7,297 nucleotides of DNA from Gammaproteobacteria bacterium RIFCSPHIGHO2_12_FULL_38_11 (GTDB taxonomy: Bacteria > Pseudomonadota > Gammaproteobacteria > Coxiellales > Coxiellaceae), in NCBI GenBank assembly GCA_001801515.1, contig MGXX01000028.1, positions 1 through 7,297 on the forward strand, read 5' to 3'. Below the pieces are notes generated by a model that saw nothing but the letters and a program-made list of their open reading frames with translations, made no database searches and was not told where the DNA came from. Of the stretch, positions 1-5,545 are shown piece by piece. Positions within the stretch are counted from its first letter, which is position 1, and each line of letters begins with the position of its first letter. The position numbers were made by a program, and so were the translations under genes.

Positions 1-94
1 GTGGAAGCGACGGAGCACGAAAATAAACTCCAACCTGAAATTGCTACTATAAAAATCTATCGTAAAACTCAATCCCGTGCTCCGTCGCTTCCAC
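1..94. repeat. Left BIME-like inverted repeat, cut by the window edge
   Basis: This 94-bp segment begins with GTGGAAGCGACGGAGCACG and ends with the reverse complement of that sequence, so it can fold as one long hairpin. Its reverse complement matches 780-873 on the far side of the transposase gene with only two mismatches by eye. The AT-rich middle (about 20-75) is therefore present in opposite orientations on the two sides. Paired REPs around a spacer are the typical BIME arrangement next to RAYT genes. The outer REP is incomplete because the window starts inside it. Confidence 0.85.
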
Positions 95-117
95 TCGCTG
101 ACGCTCGGGGCTCTGAG
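76..117 (-). repeat. REP element (left, inner)
   Basis: Runs from CGTGCTCCGTCGCTTCCAC through CTCGGGGCTCTGAG. The same roughly 42-bp sequence recurs at 855-896 with one G/A difference, and in reverse complement at 757-799. It contains short self-complementary stretches such as CTCG/CGAG and GCGA/TCGC, typical of REPs recognised by RAYT proteins. It lies a few bases upstream of the transposase reading frame. Confidence 0.8.
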
Positions 118-176
118 TTGAATTTATTATGCAAACTACGGTACTAAATTTTTTTTGCATTTGTTATCTTACGCAA

Positions 177-776
177 ATGCAAATAATTGACCCACATAAA
201 ACCGGCACCCAATACGCTTATTTCATTACGTTTGCAACGTATGGAAATTGGTTGTATTTTGATGAGCGTGAAAGTGTTGATCGCAGAAAAAATAATACTT
301 ACGGAACACCACGAATCAAACCAGATAAAAGTCGTTTTGAAAAAATGAAAAATAATTTAGCCTATGAACCATTTGTAATGAATACAAAGCAGTGAATAAA
401 TGTCATGCAAACAGTTATTTCTGTTTGTGATTATTGTCATTGGCGATTATTTGCGATAAATGTGAGAACCAATCATGTTCATATTGTCGTGGAATCAAAA
501 AATACTGCTGAATATGTAATGGGTAAATTCAAGGCATATGCTTCTAGAAATTTAAATATTTTAAATCCTGAAAATAAAGGCAGGCCTTATTGGATACGAC
601 ATGGCAGTACGCCGCCTGTTCTTTCAAAAGCCAGGTTTTATTTCTTAATGAATTATGTTGTGAATCAACAGGGTTGCAAAATCGCTTGCCATTATGAAAA
701 ATGGTTTGATGATTTTAAGGATACGTGGAATATGCCGATTCCTGATATATATCCAGCTCAGAACCCCGAGCGTTAG
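177..776 (+). pseudogene. REP-associated tyrosine (HUH/Y1) transposase, RAYT, with in-frame TGA
   Basis: Single-strand DNA transposase-like protein of the IS200/REP (Y1_Tnp) family, which nicks and joins REP DNA through a tyrosine. The frame is continuous except for one TGA at 393-395. The first part carries YFITFATYGNWL and DERESVDRRKN. The second carries the HUH motif NHVH (His codons at 474 and 480), FKAYASRNL, RHGSTP and the probable catalytic Tyr (codon 654-656) in NYVVNQQG. These blocks are in the order I know from intact relatives of about 180-220 residues; here the span is 199 codons before the stop. The TGA falls where relatives usually have Arg (NTKQ*INV, compared with a QRRVVL-like pattern), so a CGA-to-TGA change is the simplest origin. 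Without suppression only a 72-residue piece lacking all catalytic residues would be made. An upstream ATG at 129 is also in frame; neither start has a clear Shine-Dalgarno, and 177 fits family N-termini better. The final codons and TAG stop lie inside a REP. Confidence 0.85.
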
Positions 777-799
777 CGAGCGGAAGCGACGGAGCACGG
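757..799 (+). repeat. REP element (right, overlapping the transposase 3' end)
   Basis: Starts CTCAGAACCCCGAGCGTTAG and runs to GGAGCACGG. It is the reverse complement of the REPs at 76-117 and 855-896 with about two mismatches. Positions 757-776 are also the last codons (…QNPER, stop) of the transposase, so repeat and coding sequence overlap. Together with 855-896 it forms the right-hand BIME. Confidence 0.85.
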
Positions 800-873
800 G
801 ATTGAGTTTTACGATAGATTTTTATAGTAGCAATTTCAGGTTGGGGTTTATTTTCGTGCTCCGTCGCTTCCAC
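780..873. repeat. Right BIME-like inverted repeat
   Basis: This 94-bp segment is the reverse complement of 1-94 with two differences, at 781 and in the GGTTGGGGTTT stretch near 845. Like its partner, it has terminal arms (GGAAGCGACGGAGCACG and its complement) that can pair around a 57-bp AT-rich centre. The transposase is thus bracketed by large, almost identical inverted repeats, a layout that could itself be mobile or be kept uniform by gene conversion. Confidence 0.88.
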
Positions 874-896
874 TCGCTAACGCTCGGGGCTCTGAG
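855..896 (-). repeat. REP element (right, outer)
   Basis: CGTGCTCCGTCGCTTCCAC…CTCGGGGCTCTGAG, matching 76-117 in the same orientation with a single G/A change. It closes the right BIME. Immediately beyond it the sequence no longer resembles the left flank. Confidence 0.85.
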
Positions 897-1039
897 GCAA
901 ATGCGTTGTAAAATTCAAGCGCTTGCTTTGTCGCTTTTATTCGTTAAGCAAAGACTTGTGTAGATACCCATGTTTTTCAAAGGGGGTGATTGCGAGCGTC
1001 AAAATTATCGCTTAAGACGCCATTGCCTGATTTATTACT
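897..1039. other. Intergenic stretch with no supported gene
   Basis: I see no coding frame with recognisable motifs, no RNA gene and no repeat shared with the rest of the window. An open frame continues out of the REP to 963 but is only the run-on of a shadow frame. The segment separates the RAYT unit from the decayed ATPase stub. Confidence 0.4.
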
Positions 1040-1174
1040 TCATTTTGAAAATCTGGGTTCGAAGTGGTTGGTGTTGAGTTTTGTGAATATAGCAAGAAAC
1101 TCGGGTCTTCCAGAAGAGTAGAGTGACGCTAGTACTTTTAATTCATCGGTTCTTGAAAAAATGGTATGTGTCAT
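1040..1174 (-). pseudogene. N-terminal stub of an AAA ATPase (ATPase_2/COG1672-like)
   Basis: Reading from an ATG at 1174, the translation starts MTHTIFSRTDELKVLASL and continues YSSGRPEFLAIF. This closely fits the N-terminal signature of the archaeal-type AAA ATPases usually followed by YGRRRVGKT (the Walker A loop). Here similarity stops just before the Walker A, around position 1085, and the frame ends after an unrelated TKLNTNHFEPRFSK. It is therefore a broken copy keeping only about 30 family residues. It resembles the start of the intact ATPase encoded at 1436-2872 (FVGRSKELRELKQ) and is probably a decayed paralogue. The frame is open upstream to 1231, but the extra residues do not look like family sequence. 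The call rests on a short match read by eye. Confidence 0.5.
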
Positions 1175-1209
1175 TGGCTTTGAATAAGCTTCACTCTGTA
1201 TTAAATTAA

Positions 1210-1368
1210 GGTTATTCCGGTAAGGCAACAAAAGAGGCGCTTATTAAATACGATGGCGGTAAATTGAAAAATACCTTAGTAAAAGGCACAGTTACCGCTG
1301 AAAGCAGGATACTGGGTATAAAAGCACTGCTAAATCCAGAAGAAACTACGGCAGCACCCCATAAATAA
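1210..1368 (+). pseudogene. C-terminal remnant of an unrecognised protein
   Basis: After a TAA at 1207-1209 there is an open frame without an early ATG, reading GYSGKATKEALIKYDGG and then KLKNTLVKGTVTAESR, and ending NPEETTAAPHK with TAA at 1366-1368. Residue composition is Lys/Ala/Thr/Glu-rich and codon choice looks like real coding sequence, with a soluble tail. I do not recognise the family. The lack of a start and the abrupt left edge next to the minus-strand ATPase stub suggest the end of a gene whose front was lost in a rearrangement. It could also be a chance open frame. Confidence 0.3.
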
Positions 1369-1394
1369 CATCTAACGGATTCAAAAAATGCAAT

Positions 1395-1425
1395 TGTAGA
1401 GACGCAATAAATCGTCGTCTCTACA
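1395..1425. repeat. GTAGAGACG-type palindrome, possible terminator
   Basis: Perfect 10-bp arms TGTAGAGACG (1395-1404) and CGTCTCTACA (1416-1425) surround an 11-base loop. It lies 10 bp past the stop codon of the minus-strand ATPase. In that direction a short T-rich run (ATTTTTT-like) follows about eight bases beyond the stem, so it might help end transcription, though it is not a canonical terminator. Palindromes with GTAGAGACG arms are familiar as dispersed REP-like repeats in some bacteria, which is the alternative reading. It is unrelated to the other repeat families in the window. Confidence 0.6.
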
Positions 1426-1435
1426 GGCTATCGAC

Positions 1436-2872
1436 TCATTCTACCAAAATCTCCCCAAAATCAATTACCCTGGAAAAATAACGCTTTTCTAAAACAGCGG
1501 GCGCTACGCCATTGACGTGAATTAATACAGGACGACAAGAGACATTTTTAGGCATTTTTATACTGGTTATTTTTTTCTGAACTTCGTCAATAATTGAAAC
1601 GGGTATTTTATTTTTTGAGAATTTTATTTCGCAGACAAATAAACAGTTGTATTTTGTTTGAATTAATAAATCAATTTGACAACCAGGCTGAGATTTTGTT
1701 TTTTGTTGAAAAAAAGAATTTACAAATTGTACATCTTCTAATGGAATTTCTAATTTCTTAATAATTTCAATGGCATTATTTAAAACAAGATTTTGAAATT
1801 GTAATCCCAGAATACTTTCCCAGGCGGGCAATGTGGTGATTGAATTTTCATTAAAAAGCCCTTTTGCTATTTTTGTTTTATTCGGCGCGATATATTTTAA
1901 ATAAAATCGGACATAATTGTCTTTCAATCTGTAATGGCTGAGTTTTGATTGTTTGTTGTTATTTAAGTTCCATGTAAAATCACGAGAAACAAATCCCGCT
2001 GTTTCTAAATCATTTAAATAAACGCTAAAATCGCCTGTTTTTGTTCTGCCACAATTTTCAAAAATATCTTCCAAGCTAACTGATCCTTTCGCCAATAACT
2101 GAATAATTTCTTTATATATTTTACTTCGGGTACCAAAGATATCTGAAAAAATACGTTCAAATTCGTTGAGTAAAGGTGCGTTCGGTGAAAAACACATTGC
2201 CCTGATATTGTCTTCCGCACTTAAATTTATATTGATTAATTCTAAATAGCGTGGAACACCGCCAGTGACAGATAACAATTTTAATTTTTCATAAGGTGAA
2301 ATATGGCTATGCTGTGCTTTCAAAAATTGATTACATTCTGGTAATGGCAGTGCATGGAGTGTTAAATATAATGTTGGGCGACCCAAAAATAACGTGCTTG
2401 AAATAATATTTTCTTCAATCCATGATGAAACCGAACCGCATAAAACCAGCATTAGTTTCGGGTTTTTTTTAAATTGTGTATCCCATGCGTTTTTTAATTT
2501 TCCCAGAAAAGTTGCATCTAATGACCCCATCCAAGAAATTTCATCAAATAAGATGACAACGCGATTTTTGCTGACTTGTTTATAGAGCATTGTCAATAAA
2601 TCACCCCAGTCTTGCATTGCAAATTTAGGCAAAGAAAATTGTTCGCAAAGTTGCCGTGCAAATTCATCCATTTGCATTTGCGCCGTGGTTTTTTTTGTGG
2701 GTGCTGTACCAATAAAACAATAGAATTTTTGATCTTTTGCGAATTCTTCAATTAGTCTGCTTTTTCCAATACGGCGGCGTCCTTGCACAACAACCAAGTT
2801 GGCAGATTCACGTTCTTGAATTTGCTTTAATTCACGGAGTTCTTTGCTGCGCCCTACGAATGATTCTGACAT
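1436..2872 (-). CDS. AAA ATPase with C-terminal DUF234/PD-(D/E)XK-like domain
   Basis: A 478-residue protein of the archaeal-type ATPase group (ATPase_2 plus DUF234, COG1672-like), cytoplasmic, with no signal peptide or membrane segment. Seen in order: FVGRSKEL (5-12); Walker A GRRRIGKS (31-38); Walker B VVILFDEI (105-112); LVLCGSV (143-149) at the sensor position; GGVPRYLEL (204-212); a winged-helix-like region around 250-305; the family signature LKDNYVRFYLKYI (316-328); then a nuclease-fold pattern with Asp401 (QIDLLI) and Glu415-x-Lys417 (CEIKF). Family length is usually 450-480, so it appears complete. The start at 2872 is chosen because GAGG stands seven bases upstream; an in-frame ATG at 3040 would translate the hairpin array. 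Biological role is unknown for most members; ATP-driven handling of DNA or protein in accessory or mobile regions is a guess. The PD-(D/E)XK residues are present, but nuclease activity in this family is not something the sequence proves. Confidence 0.85.
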   Translation of the reverse strand: MSESFVGRSKELRELKQIQERESANLVVVQGRRRIGKSRLIEEFAKDQKFYCFIGTAPTKKTTAQMQMDEFARQLCEQFSLPKFAMQDWGDLLTMLYKQVSKNRVVILFDEISWMGSLDATFLGKLKNAWDTQFKKNPKLMLVLCGSVSSWIEENIISSTLFLGRPTLYLTLHALPLPECNQFLKAQHSHISPYEKLKLLSVTGGVPRYLELININLSAEDNIRAMCFSPNAPLLNEFERIFSDIFGTRSKIYKEIIQLLAKGSVSLEDIFENCGRTKTGDFSVYLNDLETAGFVSRDFTWNLNNNKQSKLSHYRLKDNYVRFYLKYIAPNKTKIAKGLFNENSITTLPAWESILGLQFQNLVLNNAIEIIKKLEIPLEDVQFVNSFFQQKTKSQPGCQIDLLIQTKYNCLFVCEIKFSKNKIPVSIIDEVQKKITSIKMPKNVSCRPVLIHVNGVAPAVLEKRYFSRVIDFGEILVE

Positions 2873-2879
2873 GTTAATA

Positions 2880-2883
2880 CCTC
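2880..2883 (-). promoter_or_regulatory. Ribosome binding site deciding the ATPase start
   Basis: The minus strand reads GAGGTATTAACATG: a GAGG core with seven bases to the ATG at 2872. This supports starting the protein at MSESFVGR rather than inside the upstream repeats. It lies where the left arm of a further hairpin unit would be expected from the 54-bp spacing, so the array is cut off exactly at the translation start region. Confidence 0.75.
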
Positions 2884-2891
2884 GACTATGT

Positions 2892-3064
2892 ATTTTGGTG
2901 CGCCGAAGTCTATGTTTTTCTCGCCGCACCAAAAACAGAAAAGTGAATTTGGTGCGTTTAGTATATCGTAGTTCCCGCCGCACCAAAAGCAGAAAAGTGA
3001 ATTTGGTGCGTCTGAAGATGAGTATTTCTCGTCGCACCAAAATCGCAAAACACGATTTGGTGCG
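2892..3064. repeat. 54-bp-period hairpin array, copy 1 (three full units plus a half)
   Basis: Three 32-bp hairpin units lie at 2925-2956, 2979-3010 and 3033-3064, starting exactly 54 bp apart. Each has arms CGCACCAAA and TTTGGTGCG around an A-rich loop. A right arm alone (2892-2902) sits where the fourth unit should end. Two loop types occur: the first two units have an (A/G)CAGAAAAGTG-like loop, while the third has longer complementarity (AATCG…CGATT). The 22-bp gaps differ, but all end in TTCTCGC/TTCCCGC-like sequence. The array lies between the kinase remnant and the ATPase start, both on the minus strand, so it would be in the 5' leader if transcription enters from there. Hairpin RNA, transcription attenuation, protein binding or a mobile palindrome are all possible. 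Confidence 0.9.
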
Positions 3065-3069
3065 TTTAC

Positions 3070-3101
3070 CTGTTAGTATAATATTATCACTACAACGAAA
3101 T
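3070..3101. repeat. Conserved trailer, copy 1
   Basis: A 32-bp sequence starting CTGTTAGTATAAT and ending CACTACAACGAAAT. It follows the last hairpin after GCGTTTAC and ends on the first base of the complement of the kinase TAA stop codon (3101-3103). Near-identical copies lie at 5643-5674 and 4385-4416. It includes a perfect TATAAT at 3077-3082 that could act as a plus-strand -10 box, though I see no good -35 at normal spacing. Confidence 0.85.
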
Positions 3102-4234
3102 TACAAACCTCTCTTAAGACCCTCCACACCCGGTGTCGTGTTCTCTTGATCATCTTGGGCTGAAGGTTCTGCCGGCTGATGAGGTCCCGGCGGCAGCTTA
3201 CAAATGAGTGAATATCGGTTAGCTACTAACGCAGCGGCAGATGGATCAACGCTGACCTCTTCTACAACATTTTTATGAATTGCCCTTGAAACAAAATTAC
3301 GATGTGTTTCACTCAATTGATCCCAGCCAAGTAATTTTTCTTCTAAACTAGGATCTTGTTTGCACCATTCATAAAATTTGTTTTCAGCAGATTTTAAAAT
3401 CTGCTCAAGTTGAGCATCATTAAAGACATCGCATGTATACAGCGCAGCGAATTGCTCTATGTTTTCAATCAAAACATTTTCAATCAACGTATCTAATCTA
3501 TTTTCAATGGAATGCCAAATCATTGCATATTGATCGCCATTAGAAAACATTGAGATTAGTGAAATTAATTGATCAGCGTTGATTTCATCTAAGGTGTTTT
3601 TACATAAATTAAAAATTATTTCATTATCCTCCTTATTTTTATCATCAAAAACCCCAAACCTTAGTAACATAAAAAAATTATCAGTACTTAATTCTGGCAA
3701 ATTACTTTTAACTATATCCCAACGTTTTTTTCTTTCAGTGATGTCAAAGTTAGAAAGGCAATATTCTATAAATTTATCTAATTCTAAAATGGATTTTGCA
3801 TTTTCTTTTTCAGGTTGCTTTTTTGAAAAATCCACTATTATTTCCTGTCCTTTAGGAGTATTTTTATTTTCTATATAAGACCGCATTATTTCGGCACACT
3901 GCTTATTTGTAAATCCAGTTATATCCGCCGAAATGTCATAATGCAAAAAAAGTAATTTAACATAAATTTTTGCCATAGATGATGGGTTAACGTATTTAGT
4001 CAAACCTGATAGTTGATCATCCGATAATCCAACCCTTTTTAAAAAAATCAAAAACTGTAATGAATCATGATTCGCATCATCAGATGAAAAAAGCAAAGTT
4101 GATTTGCCAAAATCTATTAAATGAATCTCACCAGAATCTTCTATTGTAAAATTATCTAAACTAAAATCACTGTGCAAGATACCTTTTTGATGTAAATTAT
4201 AAAAAATCTCATCTTGATATATATAACATCCTAA
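3101..4234 (-). pseudogene. 5'-truncated protein-kinase-like gene, C-lobe and tail only
   Basis: The frame contains the catalytic loop HSDFSLDN (the HxDxxxxN pattern) preceded by LHQKGIL, and about 13 residues later the metal-binding loop LIDFGKS. Both are hallmarks of Ser/Thr-kinase or aminoglycoside-phosphotransferase-like folds. Everything before them (Gly-rich loop, ATP-binding Lys, helix C) is missing: upstream the frame reads GCYIYQDEIFYN and meets a TGA at 4235-4237. There is no ATG before the motif; the only nearby start-like codon is a TTG at 4177, immediately before HSDF. About 330 residues follow the DFG motif, largely helical and Leu/Glu/Lys-rich, ending in a proline-rich segment (PPGPHQPAEP) and VEGLKRGL. 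I do not recognise this C-terminal region. The protein as it stands could not bind ATP in the normal way, so I treat the locus as a truncated gene. A kinase-type effector origin is possible but unproven. It is co-directional with the downstream ATPase, separated by the hairpin array. Confidence 0.65.
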
Positions 4235-4323
4235 TCACTTCCAATGAGAGCCTTGCAGACAAGGCAACAGCCATTAAAGAAAAATTGAAAACAGTCGTCG
4301 ATGCGCCAAAACCTAATCGGTAA
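4225..4323 (+). pseudogene. C-terminal remnant of an unrecognised protein
   Basis: The plus strand reads NILITSNESLADKATA and then IKEKLKTVVDAPKPNR, stopping at TAA 4321-4323. There is no start codon, and to the left the sequence becomes the antisense of the kinase fragment. The short helical Lys/Ala-rich tail and bacterial-looking codons suggest the true end of a lost gene. Its left edge lies close to where the kinase frame loses its N-lobe, so a single rearrangement near 4225-4235 could have truncated both. I do not recognise the family, and 32 codons is too little to exclude chance. Confidence 0.3.
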
Positions 4324-4375
4324 TTTAAATCATAGTAAGTGCGCTTACGTTAGAATTCATTTTCATTTACCTATC

Positions 4376-4400
4376 GGTATTATACTGTTAGTATAATACC
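4376..4400 (+). promoter_or_regulatory. Perfect palindrome containing a -10 box; candidate promoter/operator
   Basis: Arms GGTATTATAC (4376-4385) and GTATAATACC (4391-4400) are perfect complements around TGTTA. The right arm holds TATAAT (4392-4397), 30 bp before the ATG of the plus-strand ATPase, a fitting place for its promoter. The left arm provides the mirror-image TATAAT for leftward transcription. No strong -35 is visible at 16-18 bp (the sequence there is near ACCTAT), so the promoter may need an activator or be weak. A dimeric repressor could bind the symmetric site, possibly as autoregulation. Confidence 0.5.
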
Positions 4401-4416
4401 AACACTACAATGAAAT
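4385..4416. repeat. Conserved trailer, copy 3 (without hairpins)
   Basis: CTGTTAGTATAATACC followed by AACACTACAATGAAAT, matching the trailers at 3070-3101 and 5643-5674 with only a few differences. Unlike those copies, it has no CGCACCAAA hairpin to its left; instead the palindrome's left arm precedes it. The preceding TTTACC (4366-4371) also occurs in the other copies, but there it joins directly to TGTTAG. Confidence 0.8.
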
Positions 4417-4427
4417 GAGAGCGTAAT

Positions 4428-5543
4428 ATGACGATAGATAATGTATTCAACCGCGGCATCGCATTTGGAAAAGGCTTTTGTAATCGCACAGAAGAGTTGG
4501 CTCGAATTGCTTTAAATATCCAGCAAACTACACACACACTATTAATTTCCCCTCGCCGTTATGGAAAAACAAGCCTTGCCCTGCGTGCAATTGAGTCGTC
4601 CGAACTTCCATACGCTTATATTGATTTATTTATGAAATCAGATGCTGAATCTGTAATGCGTGAGTTTTATCATGGAATCGGCATTCTCATATCAAAAATA
4701 ATCAAACCCACTGAAATGGCAATTCGAAAATTAGAATCTTTACTTAAAAATATTTCCGTGTCTGTTCGAGTGGGTGATTTAGGGTTTGAATTTGCATTAT
4801 CTCCGCGATCGATGGAAACACAAAAAGATTTGAAATCATTATTGCTCAGTATTGATGCGCTGCTCGTTAAATATAAAAAACATGCGGTGATTTTTGTCGA
4901 TGAAATACAAGCATTATCAGGATCTCCTATCGCAGATGAAGTAGAATCATCATTGCGATTTGTGGCACAAAAAACAAAAAATATCAGTTTTATTTTTTCT
5001 GGTAGCAGCAGACATTTGTTAAGCATGATGTTTGAAGATCGCAGCAGACCATTATATAAGCTTTGCCATAAAATACCGGTACAAAGAATTTTAGCGGGGC
5101 ATTATGAAAATTTTATTAATGCATTGGCAAAATTAAAATGGAAAAAAGTTTTATCAGATGAATCATTAAAAGAAATTTTTTTGGTAACGAAATTACATCC
5201 CTATTATATGAGTATATTGTGCGGTTATTTATTTGAATCCGAAACATTGCCAGCAGACGAAAGTGTAACGCATTGCTGGGAAAGAATTTGTCGTGAAGAG
5301 CAGGGTTCTGTTGCAAAAGACGTTGAATTTTTAAGTGTTAAACAGAAAAAATTATTATGTGAAATTGCACGAGCAGTTGAATTGAAAGAACCTACTGCAA
5401 AAGATTTTGTTACAAAAACCGATTTGACACCTAAAGGAATTTCAGGGGCAGTCAAAATTTTACTAAAACATGATTTAATTGAGAAGCTAGAAAATGGCGT
5501 TATTCGTGTTGTTGATCCGGTGTTAACGTATTGGTCGAAGTAA
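4428..5543 (+). CDS. AAA ATPase, archaeal-type (ATPase_2/COG1672-like), short form
   Basis: A 371-residue cytoplasmic P-loop ATPase. Visible in order: an N-terminal FCNRTEEL box (17-24); Walker A SPRRYGKTS (41-49); Walker B AVIFVDEIQAL (153-163), where Asp and Glu should coordinate Mg and activate water; a sensor-like FIFSGSSRHLL (188-198); LHPYYMSILCGYLF (256-269), typical of the lid region; and a C-terminal winged helix about 300-365 (LTPKGISGAVKILLKHDLIEK by pieces). It ends at YWSK without the DUF234/nuclease-like extension seen in the ATPase at 1436-2872. The start is supported by GAGAG six bases upstream and by the promoter palindrome 28-52 bp upstream. The gene is monocistronic by position: it converges on rhlE, with a hairpin module filling the gap. 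Members of this group are common in accessory regions; the substrate is unknown. The SPRRyGKT Walker A variant is normal for the family. Confidence 0.88.
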   Translation: MTIDNVFNRGIAFGKGFCNRTEELARIALNIQQTTHTLLISPRRYGKTSLALRAIESSELPYAYIDLFMKSDAESVMREFYHGIGILISKIIKPTEMAIRKLESLLKNISVSVRVGDLGFEFALSPRSMETQKDLKSLLLSIDALLVKYKKHAVIFVDEIQALSGSPIADEVESSLRFVAQKTKNISFIFSGSSRHLLSMMFEDRSRPLYKLCHKIPVQRILAGHYENFINALAKLKWKKVLSDESLKEIFLVTKLHPYYMSILCGYLFESETLPADESVTHCWERICREEQGSVAKDVEFLSVKQKKLLCEIARAVELKEPTAKDFVTKTDLTPKGISGAVKILLKHDLIEKLENGVIRVVDPVLTYWSK

Positions 5544-5545
5544 TT

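Noticed and set aside
129..395. Separate 88-residue gene
   Set aside because: It is the N-terminal part of the RAYT in the same frame as 405-776, ended only by a TGA; it has no complete domain.
387..396. TGA read as Trp (alternative genetic code) or selenocysteine
   Set aside because: The large genes use TGG for Trp, and the ATPase at 1436-2872 ends with TGA. Relatives suggest Arg at this place, so a nonsense mutation is simpler.
694..963. Open frame spanning the right BIME
   Set aside because: It runs through the end of the RAYT gene in another frame and through REP DNA, with no motif and no ribosome binding site.
2873..3040. Longer ATPase starting at the ATG near 3040
   Set aside because: The extension merely translates the hairpin repeats; a GAGG site seven bases before the ATG at 2872 and the family N-terminus FVGRSKEL fit the shorter protein.
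2925..3064. CRISPR array (32-bp repeats, 22-bp spacers)
   Set aside because: Repeats are strongly palindromic over most of their length and differ in their loops. Gaps are short, share their ends, and one gap recurs in the second array. No cas genes are present.
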